A DNA stretch of 64,000 nucleotides from Chroicocephalus ridibundus (Eukaryota; Chordata; Aves; Charadriiformes; Laridae). The DNA is taken from positions 45,198,906-45,262,905 of the forward strand of contig NC_086287.1 in the NCBI RefSeq assembly GCF_963924245.1, in the 5' to 3' direction. The position numbers were made by a program, and so were the translations under genes. The notes under the pieces are model-generated. The model had not been told where the DNA came from. It saw only the letters and a list, made by a program, of their open reading frames with translations, and did no database searches. This document shows, piece by piece, positions 11,333 through 21,750 of the stretch. The first letter of the stretch is position 1. Each line of letters starts with the position of its first letter.

Positions 11333-12530
11333 TGCCCTGAAGCTTTCCACTTCGTACAAATAAATTAATATTTGCTGCAGGACAAACTCTTCCACATTCC
11401 AGCAGAGAATCCCAACTACTAACATTAGATTAATTCTCCCATTCTCTCTCTCCCAAAGAGACTGCAGTGTATACATGTTTGCTGCCATTGCTGCTGCATT
11501 GCTGCTGCAGTGTAAGAGCCGCAAAATGGTTCACTATGGCAGGAAGCAAATAGAAGCAGCAGAGGAAACAAAAGAAAAGAAGATGTTCCATTTTCAGAGA
11601 TAAAAGGAGAGAAGGCCAATGCAATCCAACACTCAAAGTGTTCCCTCTCCTGTGCTCACTCGTTCTGTCCCCTTACGTTTCCTGGAGAGAGAACTCTCTA
11701 TGTCCTTTGTGCAATCTTACTGTGTTGCTCCCATTAGAAAGCTTTTTCATCACTTTTTATTTGAAGTAGCAAAATTAAGTGCAAAACCACAACTACTGGC
11801 AAACATGACATTCTATTTCTGTCCCATAAAGTCTGCACCATCAAAAAAGTCAAGCAACACTGACTTCTTTTTCCACCTTTTGGGTTTTCACCCTGAACCT
11901 ACTGGCAATAAAAAAAATCATTGCCTGGATTTCTTGAGGATCTAACTTCAACTTTTTTTTCTTTGTTTTTCTTTTTTACAAAGATACAACAGGACCACTC
12001 TGGAAGTTATTTGTGGTGCCCCCTCCATCCCGCTCCCTCCAGCGTGGATGTACATAAACCCCAGCTGCCGTAATGGAAACAGGTTTCTTGTGTTTTCTGA
12101 GGCAGCAGAAGAGGCAGCACTAGTTAAATTGCTGAAAATGTACTTGCACACAAGGCTTCTTCCTTTCAGGGCTGACAGGCGATTATTATATCACACATCT
12201 TTACCAGAATATCTTCAAACTCATACAGTTAACAGCATTACTAATTATTAAATCTCTCTTAGGGTAGGCATGACCTGAAAAATGAAGAGGGATGACTGTT
12301 CACTATCTCTGACCTGTAAACATCATTATGAACAAAGCTGCAGTCACATATATTAACAATTTACTTGTGTTTATATTAAACTGCCACAATACTAATTCAA
12401 ACAAACACAGTATTTTTACACACGATGGCATGTTCTGGACCCCTTAGAAAACTTAAGAGTGCAGACTGGCTGTAAGAGCTAAAACTGTCCATCAGCAAGT
12501 GAGGTCAGCATGAGAATTTGGAGAAACTAC

Positions 12531-12641
12531 CTGGAGGTGAAGTCCAAAGGTTTCTTCTGAAGATGTTTTCTGACAGGAGACCCCAATACGGAGTTCTGTG
12601 TAATGCACAGTCTCCAATGACGAAAATCACCTAAGAGCAAC
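12531..12641 (-). other. Candidate internal or 5' noncoding exon
   Basis: On the minus strand a strong acceptor (TTCTTTCCTCCTATTCCTCAG) is followed after 111 bases by a good donor (CTCCAG|GTAGTT). One frame is open across the segment, but its peptide matches nothing I recognise. It lies about 3.5 kb upstream of the sulfotransferase start codon, on the same strand. Sulfotransferase genes of this family commonly have separate 5' noncoding exons. Spliced to an acceptor at 9073 it would not extend the reading frame, so a leader exon is the simplest reading. This is inference from splice signals only. Confidence 0.25.
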
Positions 12642-13519
12642 CTGAGGAATAGGAGGAAAGAAAATTCTGAGAGCCATTTTTTCAGAAGAGGGACAAGTAA
12701 CCTGAAATTGAAAAAGGGAAACAAAAATCCAAAACAAAAAAACATCCTTGTGATACATTCAGTGTCAGCAGATCAGATAAACTTTGTCTTCTATTTCTTC
12801 CTTATGTCTGTTCCAGATATTTGTAATTGTGTTGTCTATTTTAGATATAATGAATTAATACTTCTGTTTGCATTTTACCTCATCCTACCTTGAATTAAGT
12901 GTGATTTAAGGTGACTGGGTAACTACAAGGCATTCCTCAGTCAAGGTGTGGTGAGTCTATTAACATAACAACTCCATAATAAATAGCTGTAACCAAAGGG
13001 AAGCAGAAATGGGCTCCCACAGGCTCCTCGAAAAAAGGCAGAAATGTCTTCTAGTGAAAAGTGACACAGCAAGGAGTCAGAGATCTAAATGTCTCTTTGG
13101 AACCAGCATATCCCCAAGGAGAGGAGGAAATACGAAAAACTGAATAAGGGGCATTAATCTGCTTTGTTCTTTTTACACATAGTTGTGGGGTCTTTGTGTT
13201 TTTTTTTGTTTGTTTTTTTTTTATTATTTTTAATGAAGCATAAAATCTTCTAGATAAAGAGTCTTACACCGTGCTGTTGGTTTTTGCTTGTTCTTCAGAT
13301 CACATTACTATAGATTAACCATACATACCTATGGCTTAATATCTTCAACTCTGCATGTTGCACTGGATTCTACAGATTTCATCAGAAATCATTTTATGAC
13401 TCTTTCTTGGACATTTCTAAGCAGTAAACCAGGCAGTGAGGGGAACGATCCTTACAAAATCCTTTCTTGCAGAATGCTTTCAGAAGCGTTTCTATCAGGT
13501 GATGAGATTTTTTGAGGCC

Positions 13520-13645
13520 TGTCATTTAACTGGTGTTTAATTCCTTCAATGTGCATCCAGCTGGTTTGATAGCTTTCTAGCTTCTTAGCCAAAACATGCT
13601 GCAGTATCAAGTCGAATGCTTTATACAATTCTAAATCCACTGTAT
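13520..13645 (-). mobile_element. Ancient CR1/L3-like LINE fragment
   Basis: The minus strand reads DLELYKAFDLILQHVLAKKLE, a decayed form of the CR1 reverse-transcriptase core (DxSKAFDTVPHDILxxKLE), and the following residues also align loosely. It is far more diverged than the other CR1 copies, lacks any 3' tail, and is too short to assign to a subfamily. Confidence 0.55.
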
Positions 13646-14940
13646 GAATGTTATTACCTTAATCAACCAAACCCAAACAAAAATAGGAAGTCTGTTTGGT
13701 GAGATCCATTTCCTAAAACATAATACAAAGTTTCTACAAGAGAGCAACCAGAGCAATTGCTCAAGCCAGGAGTGGTAGCAAATGGGGAACAGATTATTGG
13801 GAAAAGCAATGCAAATCATCACATGTGGATGCGAGATGGGAAAAAGGCCTGAAGCCCTCATAAAGCAAGAAATATTTATTGAATTCCAACCTTATTTGCA
13901 CTACTGATAATTCTACCATCTCCCTCTACTAATCCATTGTTAAAATTCTTCTCTTCCCAATACACGCACTCCTCATAACAAACCCCCAAAAAAGTTGTAT
14001 TACATTGTTCATATCTTTGTTCCCAAGTTTGCTGACCATAAAATGTTCTTCCCATCCTTCTGTTTCCTTCAAGAAATTTATGACAATTTTCCGCCTTTAA
14101 TTACTTTTCAACATCCCCCTTTTCTATATGCTATACTGGGTACGGAGGAGTGGCTGGCAACCTACTTGCACATCTCCTGTATGTCAGGATAGATCATTTG
14201 ACCCAGTAGAGATCTCTGTTTCAATGATGAGATTGTACTTTCCCAGGGGTCTCACAAAAATATCATATGCCTGAGGTATCAGATATTTTTTCCTCTTAAA
14301 TTGCTTTCTCTTGGTTCCTTTGTCTCATACTTGCTGTCCATTTTGTGATAGTAGACCTTATACAGCCATTCCATATGTCTGTTAGCAGTCTGGACTTTAA
14401 CTGTTTGTACCATATGTAGCTACACCACAACCACTCACACTTAGCCAACTACCACCTTTGGTTTTGTAATGAGTTCCTTTTCCCCTGACCAAAACAAGGT
14501 CTGATATAGTATTGCTGGTACTCATTTAGACAGTCCAAAGATTATTTTAACAATAAAGTCATGTGAGTACATGATCTAGCACATCACACTCAGATTGAAG
14601 TTCTCCCTCCTGCCGTGCAGGTTTATTTCTAGCACAGGCACTGAAGGAGTAGCTTGTGTTGCCTTTAACGGGTATCACTGGTACATCATTCTGTCCTTGA
14701 ACTGATATAACAATGATTTGTAACTGAGCATTCCCAGTCCTTCTCCTGGAACTGATGAACCATTGCAATTGAAAAATCTGAAATTTTTAAAGAAATATTA
14801 AAAAAAACAGTCTGAAAAAAACCAATATTTTTATACTTTTATAAACAATTAGAAGTCCTATAACTGGAAATGTTGAATAACGTTAAGTCTTCATGTATGG
14901 CACCTACTACCCAAGTACAGAAATACAGGCACAGACACTC

Positions 14941-14970
14941 GTGTGTGTGTGTATGTGTATATGTATATAT
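14941..14970 (+). repeat. GT/AT-rich microsatellite
   Basis: Six GT units grade into mixed GTAT and TATA units. The array directly abuts the left arm of the hairpin at 14972. Confidence 0.8.
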
Positions 14971-14971
14971 A

Positions 14972-15027
14972 TTTCTGAACTATATGCATGTGTACATATA
15001 CACACACGCATGCATGTAGTTCAGAAA
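14972..15027 (+). repeat. 22-bp inverted repeat (hairpin)
   Basis: The left arm at 14972-14993 (TTTCTGAACTATATGCATG..) pairs with the right arm at 15006-15027 (..CATGCATGTAGTTCAGAAA). Eleven outer bases pair perfectly and, over 22 bases, the only two exceptions would be G-U pairs in a plus-strand RNA. The loop is 12 bases. The flanks do not extend the stem. Confidence 0.8.
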
Positions 15028-15287
15028 CACATTAATATCAGTTACACTGGCACATTATTTGCTCCAAGTAAACTAACTAAGTAGGTTGATAAGGATTTAA
15101 GGTCTCCTGGTGATAAACTTACAAAGGTGTGTCTCAAGCTAATTTTTTGCAAAGATAGATGTTGGTCACAGCTGAGCATATGAGGCGATCCTTTGCACCC
15201 TACCTGATGATAAGGTGACTTTCCAGATTAAAAGAATGAAATTACAACAATACTTATGTGTGCTCCTGATACATTTGAAGCTATAAG
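14994..15287 (+). repeat. Copy 1 of a dispersed or duplicated segment (copy 2 at 34517-34800)
   Basis: Direct comparison shows the same order of words in both copies: AATATCAGTTACACT, then CCAAGTAAACTAA, then TTAAG.TCTCCTGG.GATAAA, then GTGTGTCTCAA, then GGTCACAG, and finally AAATTACAA.AATAC with TATGTGT. Small gaps separate them. It is either an unnamed interspersed repeat or a relic of an old local duplication. Confidence 0.65.
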
Positions 15288-16317
15288 TAAAAAAAAGGTA
15301 CCAGTAGGGCAGCTCATAGGAAGGTAGGGAAAATCTCTGGAAACAGATAACATTTTCAGTGGCTGAGCCACATTCTATATTTAAGCCCTGTTAATCCCTT
15401 CAAAAAGACAACTGCAAATACATACATAGTGATATGTACATTGGTACATAGAAGGTGAAGAGGCGATGACGTGTAGAAACCCCCCAGGAACAGCCAGAAT
15501 AAAAAATGAACAGGAAAAACAAGCTTTGCTGGATGCAGTTCTGAGGGTGCTGTTCTAACAGGGTGAATCCCACCTTTAGAAGCAAGACCCTTCCTCATCC
15601 AAATCTGCAGCCTCCTTGTTCTTGTACAACTTGCTATGGATGGACAGGAGGGAGGGAGACCCCAGAAACTGGATTCTCAGCAGGCAGACTGGCCTGCTCT
15701 GTGAAGTGGAAAATCATTAGTGGATTAGGAACCTCCAGCAGGCTGCAGACAGCCAAAGGCTAGAAGAACTATCTGATCTGTGTCATTTTCTCAACAAGAG
15801 TCAGGGTCTGACATCACCTCACTTGCAGCAGCAAGGACTGAAAGATGCTATGCAAAAATGAGTACAAGTTCAGGAGGGAGACAGCTTATGAGCTAGACTG
15901 GGGGCTACTGAGTAAGAGGCTGACAGGGATGTCCTACAGAGTAGCACACTTCACAGCAGTGAGGCGGGTATGAAGTCACAGTTTCCAACACAGGTGCAAG
16001 CTAAAATTCTTGTTCCCTGCATTGATCATCTCAGCCCTCCATTATTGCACCCGATTTCTTTCCGTTCTCAGCAGCTGCAGTGCTACCTTTCTCATTGCCA
16101 TCATTAAACTGCTTGTTATTCTCATTCCACCACCTTCTTATGCCTGTCTTTTAGCATCCTTCTCTATTTCATCCCATATCATCTGCCTGTCTTCACTTCC
16201 AAGGTTTTTCTTTACCTGTCACTTCTCATGCAGCATTAAAAGCTCAACTTTACTTTCCGATCAGCCATATTGCTAGCCCCTGCTACCATTAACCCTTGCT
16301 AATAAACAAATAGTCAG

Positions 16318-17530
16318 ATGAAGTATGTGATCGGGAAAAGCCAGCACGTATTCACCAAGGGAAAATTGTGCTGGACAAACCTGATCGCCTTCTATGACAA
16401 AGTAACCTGATGAGTTGAGGGGGGTGAGAAGTGGATATTGTCTACCTGGATTGCTCCAAGGCTTTTGACAGGGTTTCCCATAGTCTCCTCCTAGAAAAAC
16501 TGATGTATTACAGTCTAGACAAGAGGTCTGTGCAGTGGGAGGGGAACTGGCTGAGAGGCTACTGGCTTTTCAAACTGGCAACCTGTCATAAGTGGGGTCC
16601 CCCAGGGATCAATACTGGGCTCAACGCTGTTTAGTATCTTCATAAGTGATCTGGATGATGGGAGCAATTGTACCCTGATGAAGTTAGCTGATGATACCAA
16701 ACTGAGTGGAGAAGAGGAAGGGAGAGCCACCCTGCAAGAAGACCTGAATGCATTGGAAGTGTGGGCTAACAAGAAGCTTGTGAAGTTCAACAAGGACGAG
16801 TTTAAGGTCTTGCACCTGGGAAAACATAATCCAGGAGCGCTGCACAGACTGGGATCTACACGTCTGGGGAGCAGCTCTGTGGAAAGGGACCTGGGGGTCC
16901 TGGTGGACAAAAAGCTCAGTATGAGTGAACAGTGTGCTGCAGCAGCAAAGAAAGCCAATAGGATGCTGGTTTGCATCAACAAGGGCATCACCAGCAGAGA
17001 TAAAGAAGTCATTATCCCCCTTTACTCAGCACTTGTCAGGGCATGCCTGGAATATTGTGTTCAGTTTTGGTCCCCGCTATACAAACGATTTGTGGACAGG
17101 CTGGAGAGGGTCCAGAGAAGGGCCACCAAGATGATCAAAGGAAAGGCTGAGAGAATTGGGTTTGTTCAGCCTCCAGAAAAGAAGGCTTAGGGGAGACCTT
17201 ATCACCATGTTCCAGTATTTAAAGGGTGGGTACAAAGAAGATGGAGACTCTCTTTTTACAAGGAGACACGTGGAAAAGATATGGGGTAATGGGTACAAGT
17301 TACTCCTGAGGAAATTCCAATTGGACACAAGTGGAAAATTTTTCATAATGAGAACAATCAGCCATTGGAATAATCTCCCCAGGGAAGTAGTGGCTTCCCC
17401 AACATTGGACACTTTTAAGATTCAGGTGGACAGAGTGCTGGGCCATCTTGTCTAGACTGTGCTTTTGCCAAGAAAGGCTGGACCAGACGATCCTCGAGTT
17501 CCCTTCCAACTTGGTATTCTGTGATTCTAT
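16318..17530 (+). mobile_element. CR1 LINE, 5'-truncated
   Basis: The plus strand starts inside the reverse transcriptase just before the KAFD core (VYLDCSKAFDRVSHSLLLEKL). After a frameshift near 16630 it continues with LADDTKLSG (catalytic Asp pair kept), ERDLGVLVDKKL, IIPLYSALVRACLEYCVQFW and RRATKMIKG, and after a small deletion and another frameshift near 17150 it runs to the C-terminus ending VDRVLGHLV. It closes with a 3' UTR and the tail TTCTGTGATTCTATGA. It belongs to a subfamily with a different 3' end from the neighbouring copy at 9545. It cannot be active. Confidence 0.94.
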
Positions 17531-19182
17531 GAAATAGCTTCTGCTTTCTTCTCTGCTGCCCCCCTTTTGGAAAAAGTTTCTGAAGCACCTACAGAGCTAC
17601 TGTATTTTTCACCTAAAATCACTCCTTAAAATCCTCCTTTTCAGGGATGCCAACACCAGTTAGGCTGTCAGTGTGCTAAAACTGTTTCCAACCAGCCCAC
17701 AAAAGAGCAAGTGAAAGGGAAGCGCCAATTTGGGGATGAAAAGAACCAAACTGAGGAGGAAAAAAAGAGTACATGGGAAAAGGCAGCACAGAGCCTGACA
17801 GAAAAAAATCTCAGAGAGGCAGGGAGCAGCAACCTGAGGAAAAGCGTCAGAGCCAGGGCCATGGGAAACAGAAAGGCTGCGTAGCCTGCTCAAATGATGC
17901 TGTGGGAAAGGGAGGCTGAGAATGGGTGTGGAAAAGATGCAAAGAATAATTCAGTGAAGTAAAGATGGAGAAGAACAAATTCAAGGAAATGAGTACAGGA
18001 AGGAATGTGCAAAACTATCCAATAAATTACCACAGACGTTTAAAGAGAAATGAGATTAAAGGCACTACAGTCACATGCTGGAACTCAACCCTTACTACGT
18101 GATCAAAATTGTCTGGTTTTGTTGCTGTGGTTGTAGCCAAAAAGGCCAAGGGCTTTTGATTTTTTAAGTATGGCCACTTCCCGTCGATGTCATCAGAGAG
18201 CAGTGAAGGACAGCTTTTCCTTTCAGGATGGGGAGCTGGGAACCAAGTGCAACCACATGGCCAGAGTGGCAGAGGCCTCTCCAGCCTTGTTGCATCTCCG
18301 CTGGCCCTGAACGGTGAAGACCTGGAGATGGTGGCCAGGTTCACCGAAGAGACCAGTTCACCAGGCAGAGCCACGCTGACATTGGCTCATGGGTGAGCCC
18401 AGCTTGGTGGGGAGCTTGAGGCCAGAACTTTGCATCACTGGGGCAGGGACTGATGGCCCCAGTGGCTTACATGGGGTCCTGGGCAGGGTGGAGGAAATCC
18501 CAAGACAGAGACAGTCAGAGCCCTGTTAGTGGTCTTGGTCCCTGACAGAAAATATGAGAACAAAATCCACACCCTCTGCTTTGTTATATGGTAATGGGCT
18601 ATGGGGTCTTCTTATCTAAACTCTTAATTCAAAAGTCCATGCATGTATCAACTGCCATTTAAGCTCATGCAAAACCAGTTATGGGAAAGCAATTTCCACT
18701 ACTTTTTCTTTTATGGAATCTAGATAAGCCTAAGAAACTCGAAAGGGAGAAAAGGGAGTATGGAAGGAAAGTTTAGAACGTGATGCCTGCTTACCATGGT
18801 GGCAATAAATTACCTCCTCCCAGTCTGGTTTCATAGGAGATGGGGCCTCATAAAATCCCTCTGCTTTCCTCATTATATAAATAACTAGGTCTCTGGCTTC
18901 TTTTGTGTCTTAGAGTTCTGTCCCACATTTCTCTTCTCAGCCACTGTCAGTAATAGCAATGTCATCTTTGACGTTAAGGTCTACACACCTTGTCTCAACC
19001 CTGTGTAAACTTGATTCATTCATTCCTGTCATTGCACACCACATAGCATAGCAAGAACTGTCTGTAACAGTCCCGGTTGCTTAGCAGATATCCCCGAGGC
19101 AATCTCCTGGCTGCTGTTCATCTCATTACGTCCTTCTTGCATTCCTTCCACTAGTACCCCTCTGTCATAACTGATAACAGCC
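17531..19182. other. Intergenic sequence, no gene recognised
   Basis: Mixed-composition unique sequence. A purine-rich stretch lies at about 17700-17960 and a GC-richer stretch at 18180-18540 with one splice-flanked open frame (see rejected items). Nothing matches a known family. Confidence 0.45.
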
Positions 19183-21750
19183 ATGAATCATAGAATCATT
19201 TAGGTTGGAAAAGACCCTTGGGATCATCGAGTCCAACCACCAACCCCACTCTACAAAGTCCTCCCCTACACCATATCCCCTAACACCACATCTAAATGAC
19301 TGTTAAACACATTCAGGGATGGTGACTCCTCCACCACCTCCCTGGGCAGCCTATTCCAGTGTCTGACCACTCTTTCTGTGAAGAATTTTTTCCTAATGTC
19401 CAGTCTAAACCTACCCTGTTGCAGCTTAAAGCCATTCCCTCTTGTTCTATCACTAATCACCTGTGAGAAGAGACCAGCACCAACCTCTCTACAACGGCCT
19501 TTCAAGTAGTTGTAGAGAGTGATGAGGTCTCCCCTCAGCCTCCTCTTCCTCGAACTAAACAGTCCCAGCTCCTTCAATCGCTCCTCATAAGATTTATTCT
19601 CCAGGCCCTTCACCAGCTTCGTTGCCCTCCTCTGCACTCGCTCCAGCACCTCGATATCTTTCTCGTATTGAGGTGCCCAGAACTGGACACAATACTCAAG
19701 GTGTGGCCTCACCAGTGCTGAGTACAGGCGGACAATCACCCCCCTACTTCTGCTGGTCACACTATTTCTAACACAAGCCAGGATGCCATTGGCTTTCTTG
19801 GCCACCTGGGCACACTGCTGGTTCATATTCAGCCGCTTGTCAATTAGAACCCCCAGGTCCTTTTCTGCCAGGCAGCTCTCCAGCCACACTTCCCCAAGCC
19901 TGTAGCGATGCATGGGGTTTTTGTGGCCCAAGTGCAGGACCTGGCACTTGGCCTTGTTGAAGCTCATTCCATTCGCGTTGGCCCATCGATCCAATCTGTC
20001 CAAGTCTCTCTGTAGAGCCTCCCTATCCTCATGCAGATCAACACTCCCGTTTAACTTGGTGTCATCTGCAAACTTACTGATGATACACTATGTCCTTATC
20101 AAGATCATCAATAAAGACGTTAAACAGAAACAGTCCCAACACTGAGGCCTGAGGAACACCACTTGTGACCGGTTGCCAGCTGGATTTAACTCTATTGACC
20201 ACCACTCTTTGGGACCATCCATCCAGCCAGTGCTTGATCCAGCAGATCGTATGCTCATCCACGCCATGAGCAGCCAGTTTTCCCATGAGAATTCTATGGG
20301 GAACAGTGTCAAATGCTTTTCGAAAGTCTAGGTAGATAATATCCACAGCCTTTCCCTCGTCCAATAATCGGGTCATCTTGTCATAGAAGGAGATCAAGTT
20401 TGTCAGGCAGGACCTGCCTTTCCTAAACCCATGCTGACTAGGCCTGATCTCCTGCTTGTCCATATATGACTTGTAATGACACTCAAGATGATCTGCTCCA
20501 TGACCTTCCCTGGTACTGAGGTCAGACTGACAGGTCTATAGTTTCCCAGATCCTCCTTTCTGCCTTTTTTGTAGATGGGCGCTACATTTGCTACCCTCCA
20601 GTCCATTGGGACCTCCCCAGTCAGCCATGACTTCAGGTAAATAATGGAAAGTAGCTTGGCGAGCACGTCTGCCAACTCTTTCAGCACTCTTGGATGTAAC
20701 CCATCCGGTCCCATAGACTTGTGCGCATCCAAGCGGTGCAGCAGGTCACTGACCACTTCCTCTTTAATTGTGATGACCTCGTTCAGCTTCCCCTCCCTGT
20801 CTCCTAGCTCATGAGGCTGGGTGCCCAGGGAACAGCTAGTTCCACTGCTAAAGACTGAGGCAAAGTAGGCTTTGAGCACCTCAGCCGTTTCCTCATCCTT
20901 TGTGACTGTGTTTCCCTCTGCATCCAATAAGGGAGGGAGATTTTCCCTAATCCTCCTTTCGTTGTTAATGAATTTATAGAAACATTTTTTGTTATCATTA
21001 ACAGCTGTAGGTAGGTTGAGCTCTAGCTGCGCTTTGGCTCTCCTAATTTTCTCCCTGCATAGCTTCGGTACATCTTTATAGTCTTCATGAGAGACCTGCC
21101 CCCCCTTCCAAAGGTCATAGACTCTCCTTTTGTTCTTGAGGTCCAGCCAAAGGTCCCTATTTAGCCAGGCCGGTCTCCTTCCCCACCTACTTGTTTTTCG
21201 GTACACGGGGACAGCCTACTCCTGTGCCTTTAAGACTTCTCTCTTGAAGTATGTCCAGCCTTCCTGGGCTCCTATATCCTTCAGGGCAGCCTCCCAAGGG
21301 ATTTTGTCCAGCAGTCTTCTGAACAGGTCAAAATTTGCCCTCCAGAAGTCTAAGGTGGCAGTTTTACTAACCCCTCTCCTTGTTTCTCCAAGAATCAAAA
21401 ACTCAGTCACCATCTCATGATCACTGTGCCCTAGATGGCCACCAACCTTTACTTCCCCCACAAGTTCTTCCCTGTTCACAAGAAGCAGGTCCAGGAGGGC
21501 ACCTTCCTTCGTGGTTCACTTACCAGCTGTGCGAGGAATTTATCCTCCATACATTCCAGGAACCTCCTGGATTGTTCCCTCTCTGCTGTGTTGTATTCCC
21601 AGCAGATGTCCGGGAGGTTAAAGTCCCCCATAAGAACAACGGCAAGTGACTGTGAGATTTCCCCCAGCTGCTTATAGAAAGCTTCATCCACCTCACTGCT
21701 TTGGTTGGGAGGTCTATAGCAGACTCCCACAGCAATATCAGCTTTTCCTC
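19183..21750 (-). mobile_element. CR1 LINE, longest copy, partial endonuclease plus full reverse transcriptase
   Basis: Read on the minus strand, the copy starts inside the endonuclease (DIAVGVCYRPPNQ, VVLMGDFNLPDICW, GHSDHEMVTEF). It then runs through the linker (RRPAWLNRDLW), the reverse transcriptase (KSMGPDGLHPRVLKEL, YKKGRKEDLGNYRPVSLTSV, HGFRKGRSCLTNLISF, IIYLDFRKAFDTVPHRIL, FADDTKL) and the C-terminal domain to its stop at 19266. It ends in a CR1 3' UTR with an ATGATTCTATGATTC tail. Lesions are a frameshift near 21480, one stop codon after LKAQE near 21215, a frameshift near 20430 and another near 20080. The N-terminal endonuclease and ORF1 are missing, about 2.57 kb remaining of a roughly 4.5-kb full element. 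It is inactive but relatively little decayed. Confidence 0.96.

Larger units (their letters stand above)
11333..16317. other. Intergenic sequence with minor repeats
   Basis: AT-rich sequence holds T runs near 13199-13224, an ancient CR1 fragment at 13520-13645, a GT/AT microsatellite with an adjoining hairpin at 14941-15027, and the first copy of a two-copy segment (14994-15287). One splice-flanked segment on the minus strand (12531-12641) is listed separately. No gene family is recognised in the remaining frames. Confidence 0.5.

Noticed and set aside
18187..18396. Plus-strand frame in GC-richer sequence bounded by ATCAG and GGTGAGCC
   Set aside because: The acceptor lacks a clear pyrimidine tract, the peptide matches no known family, and no neighbouring exon is visible.
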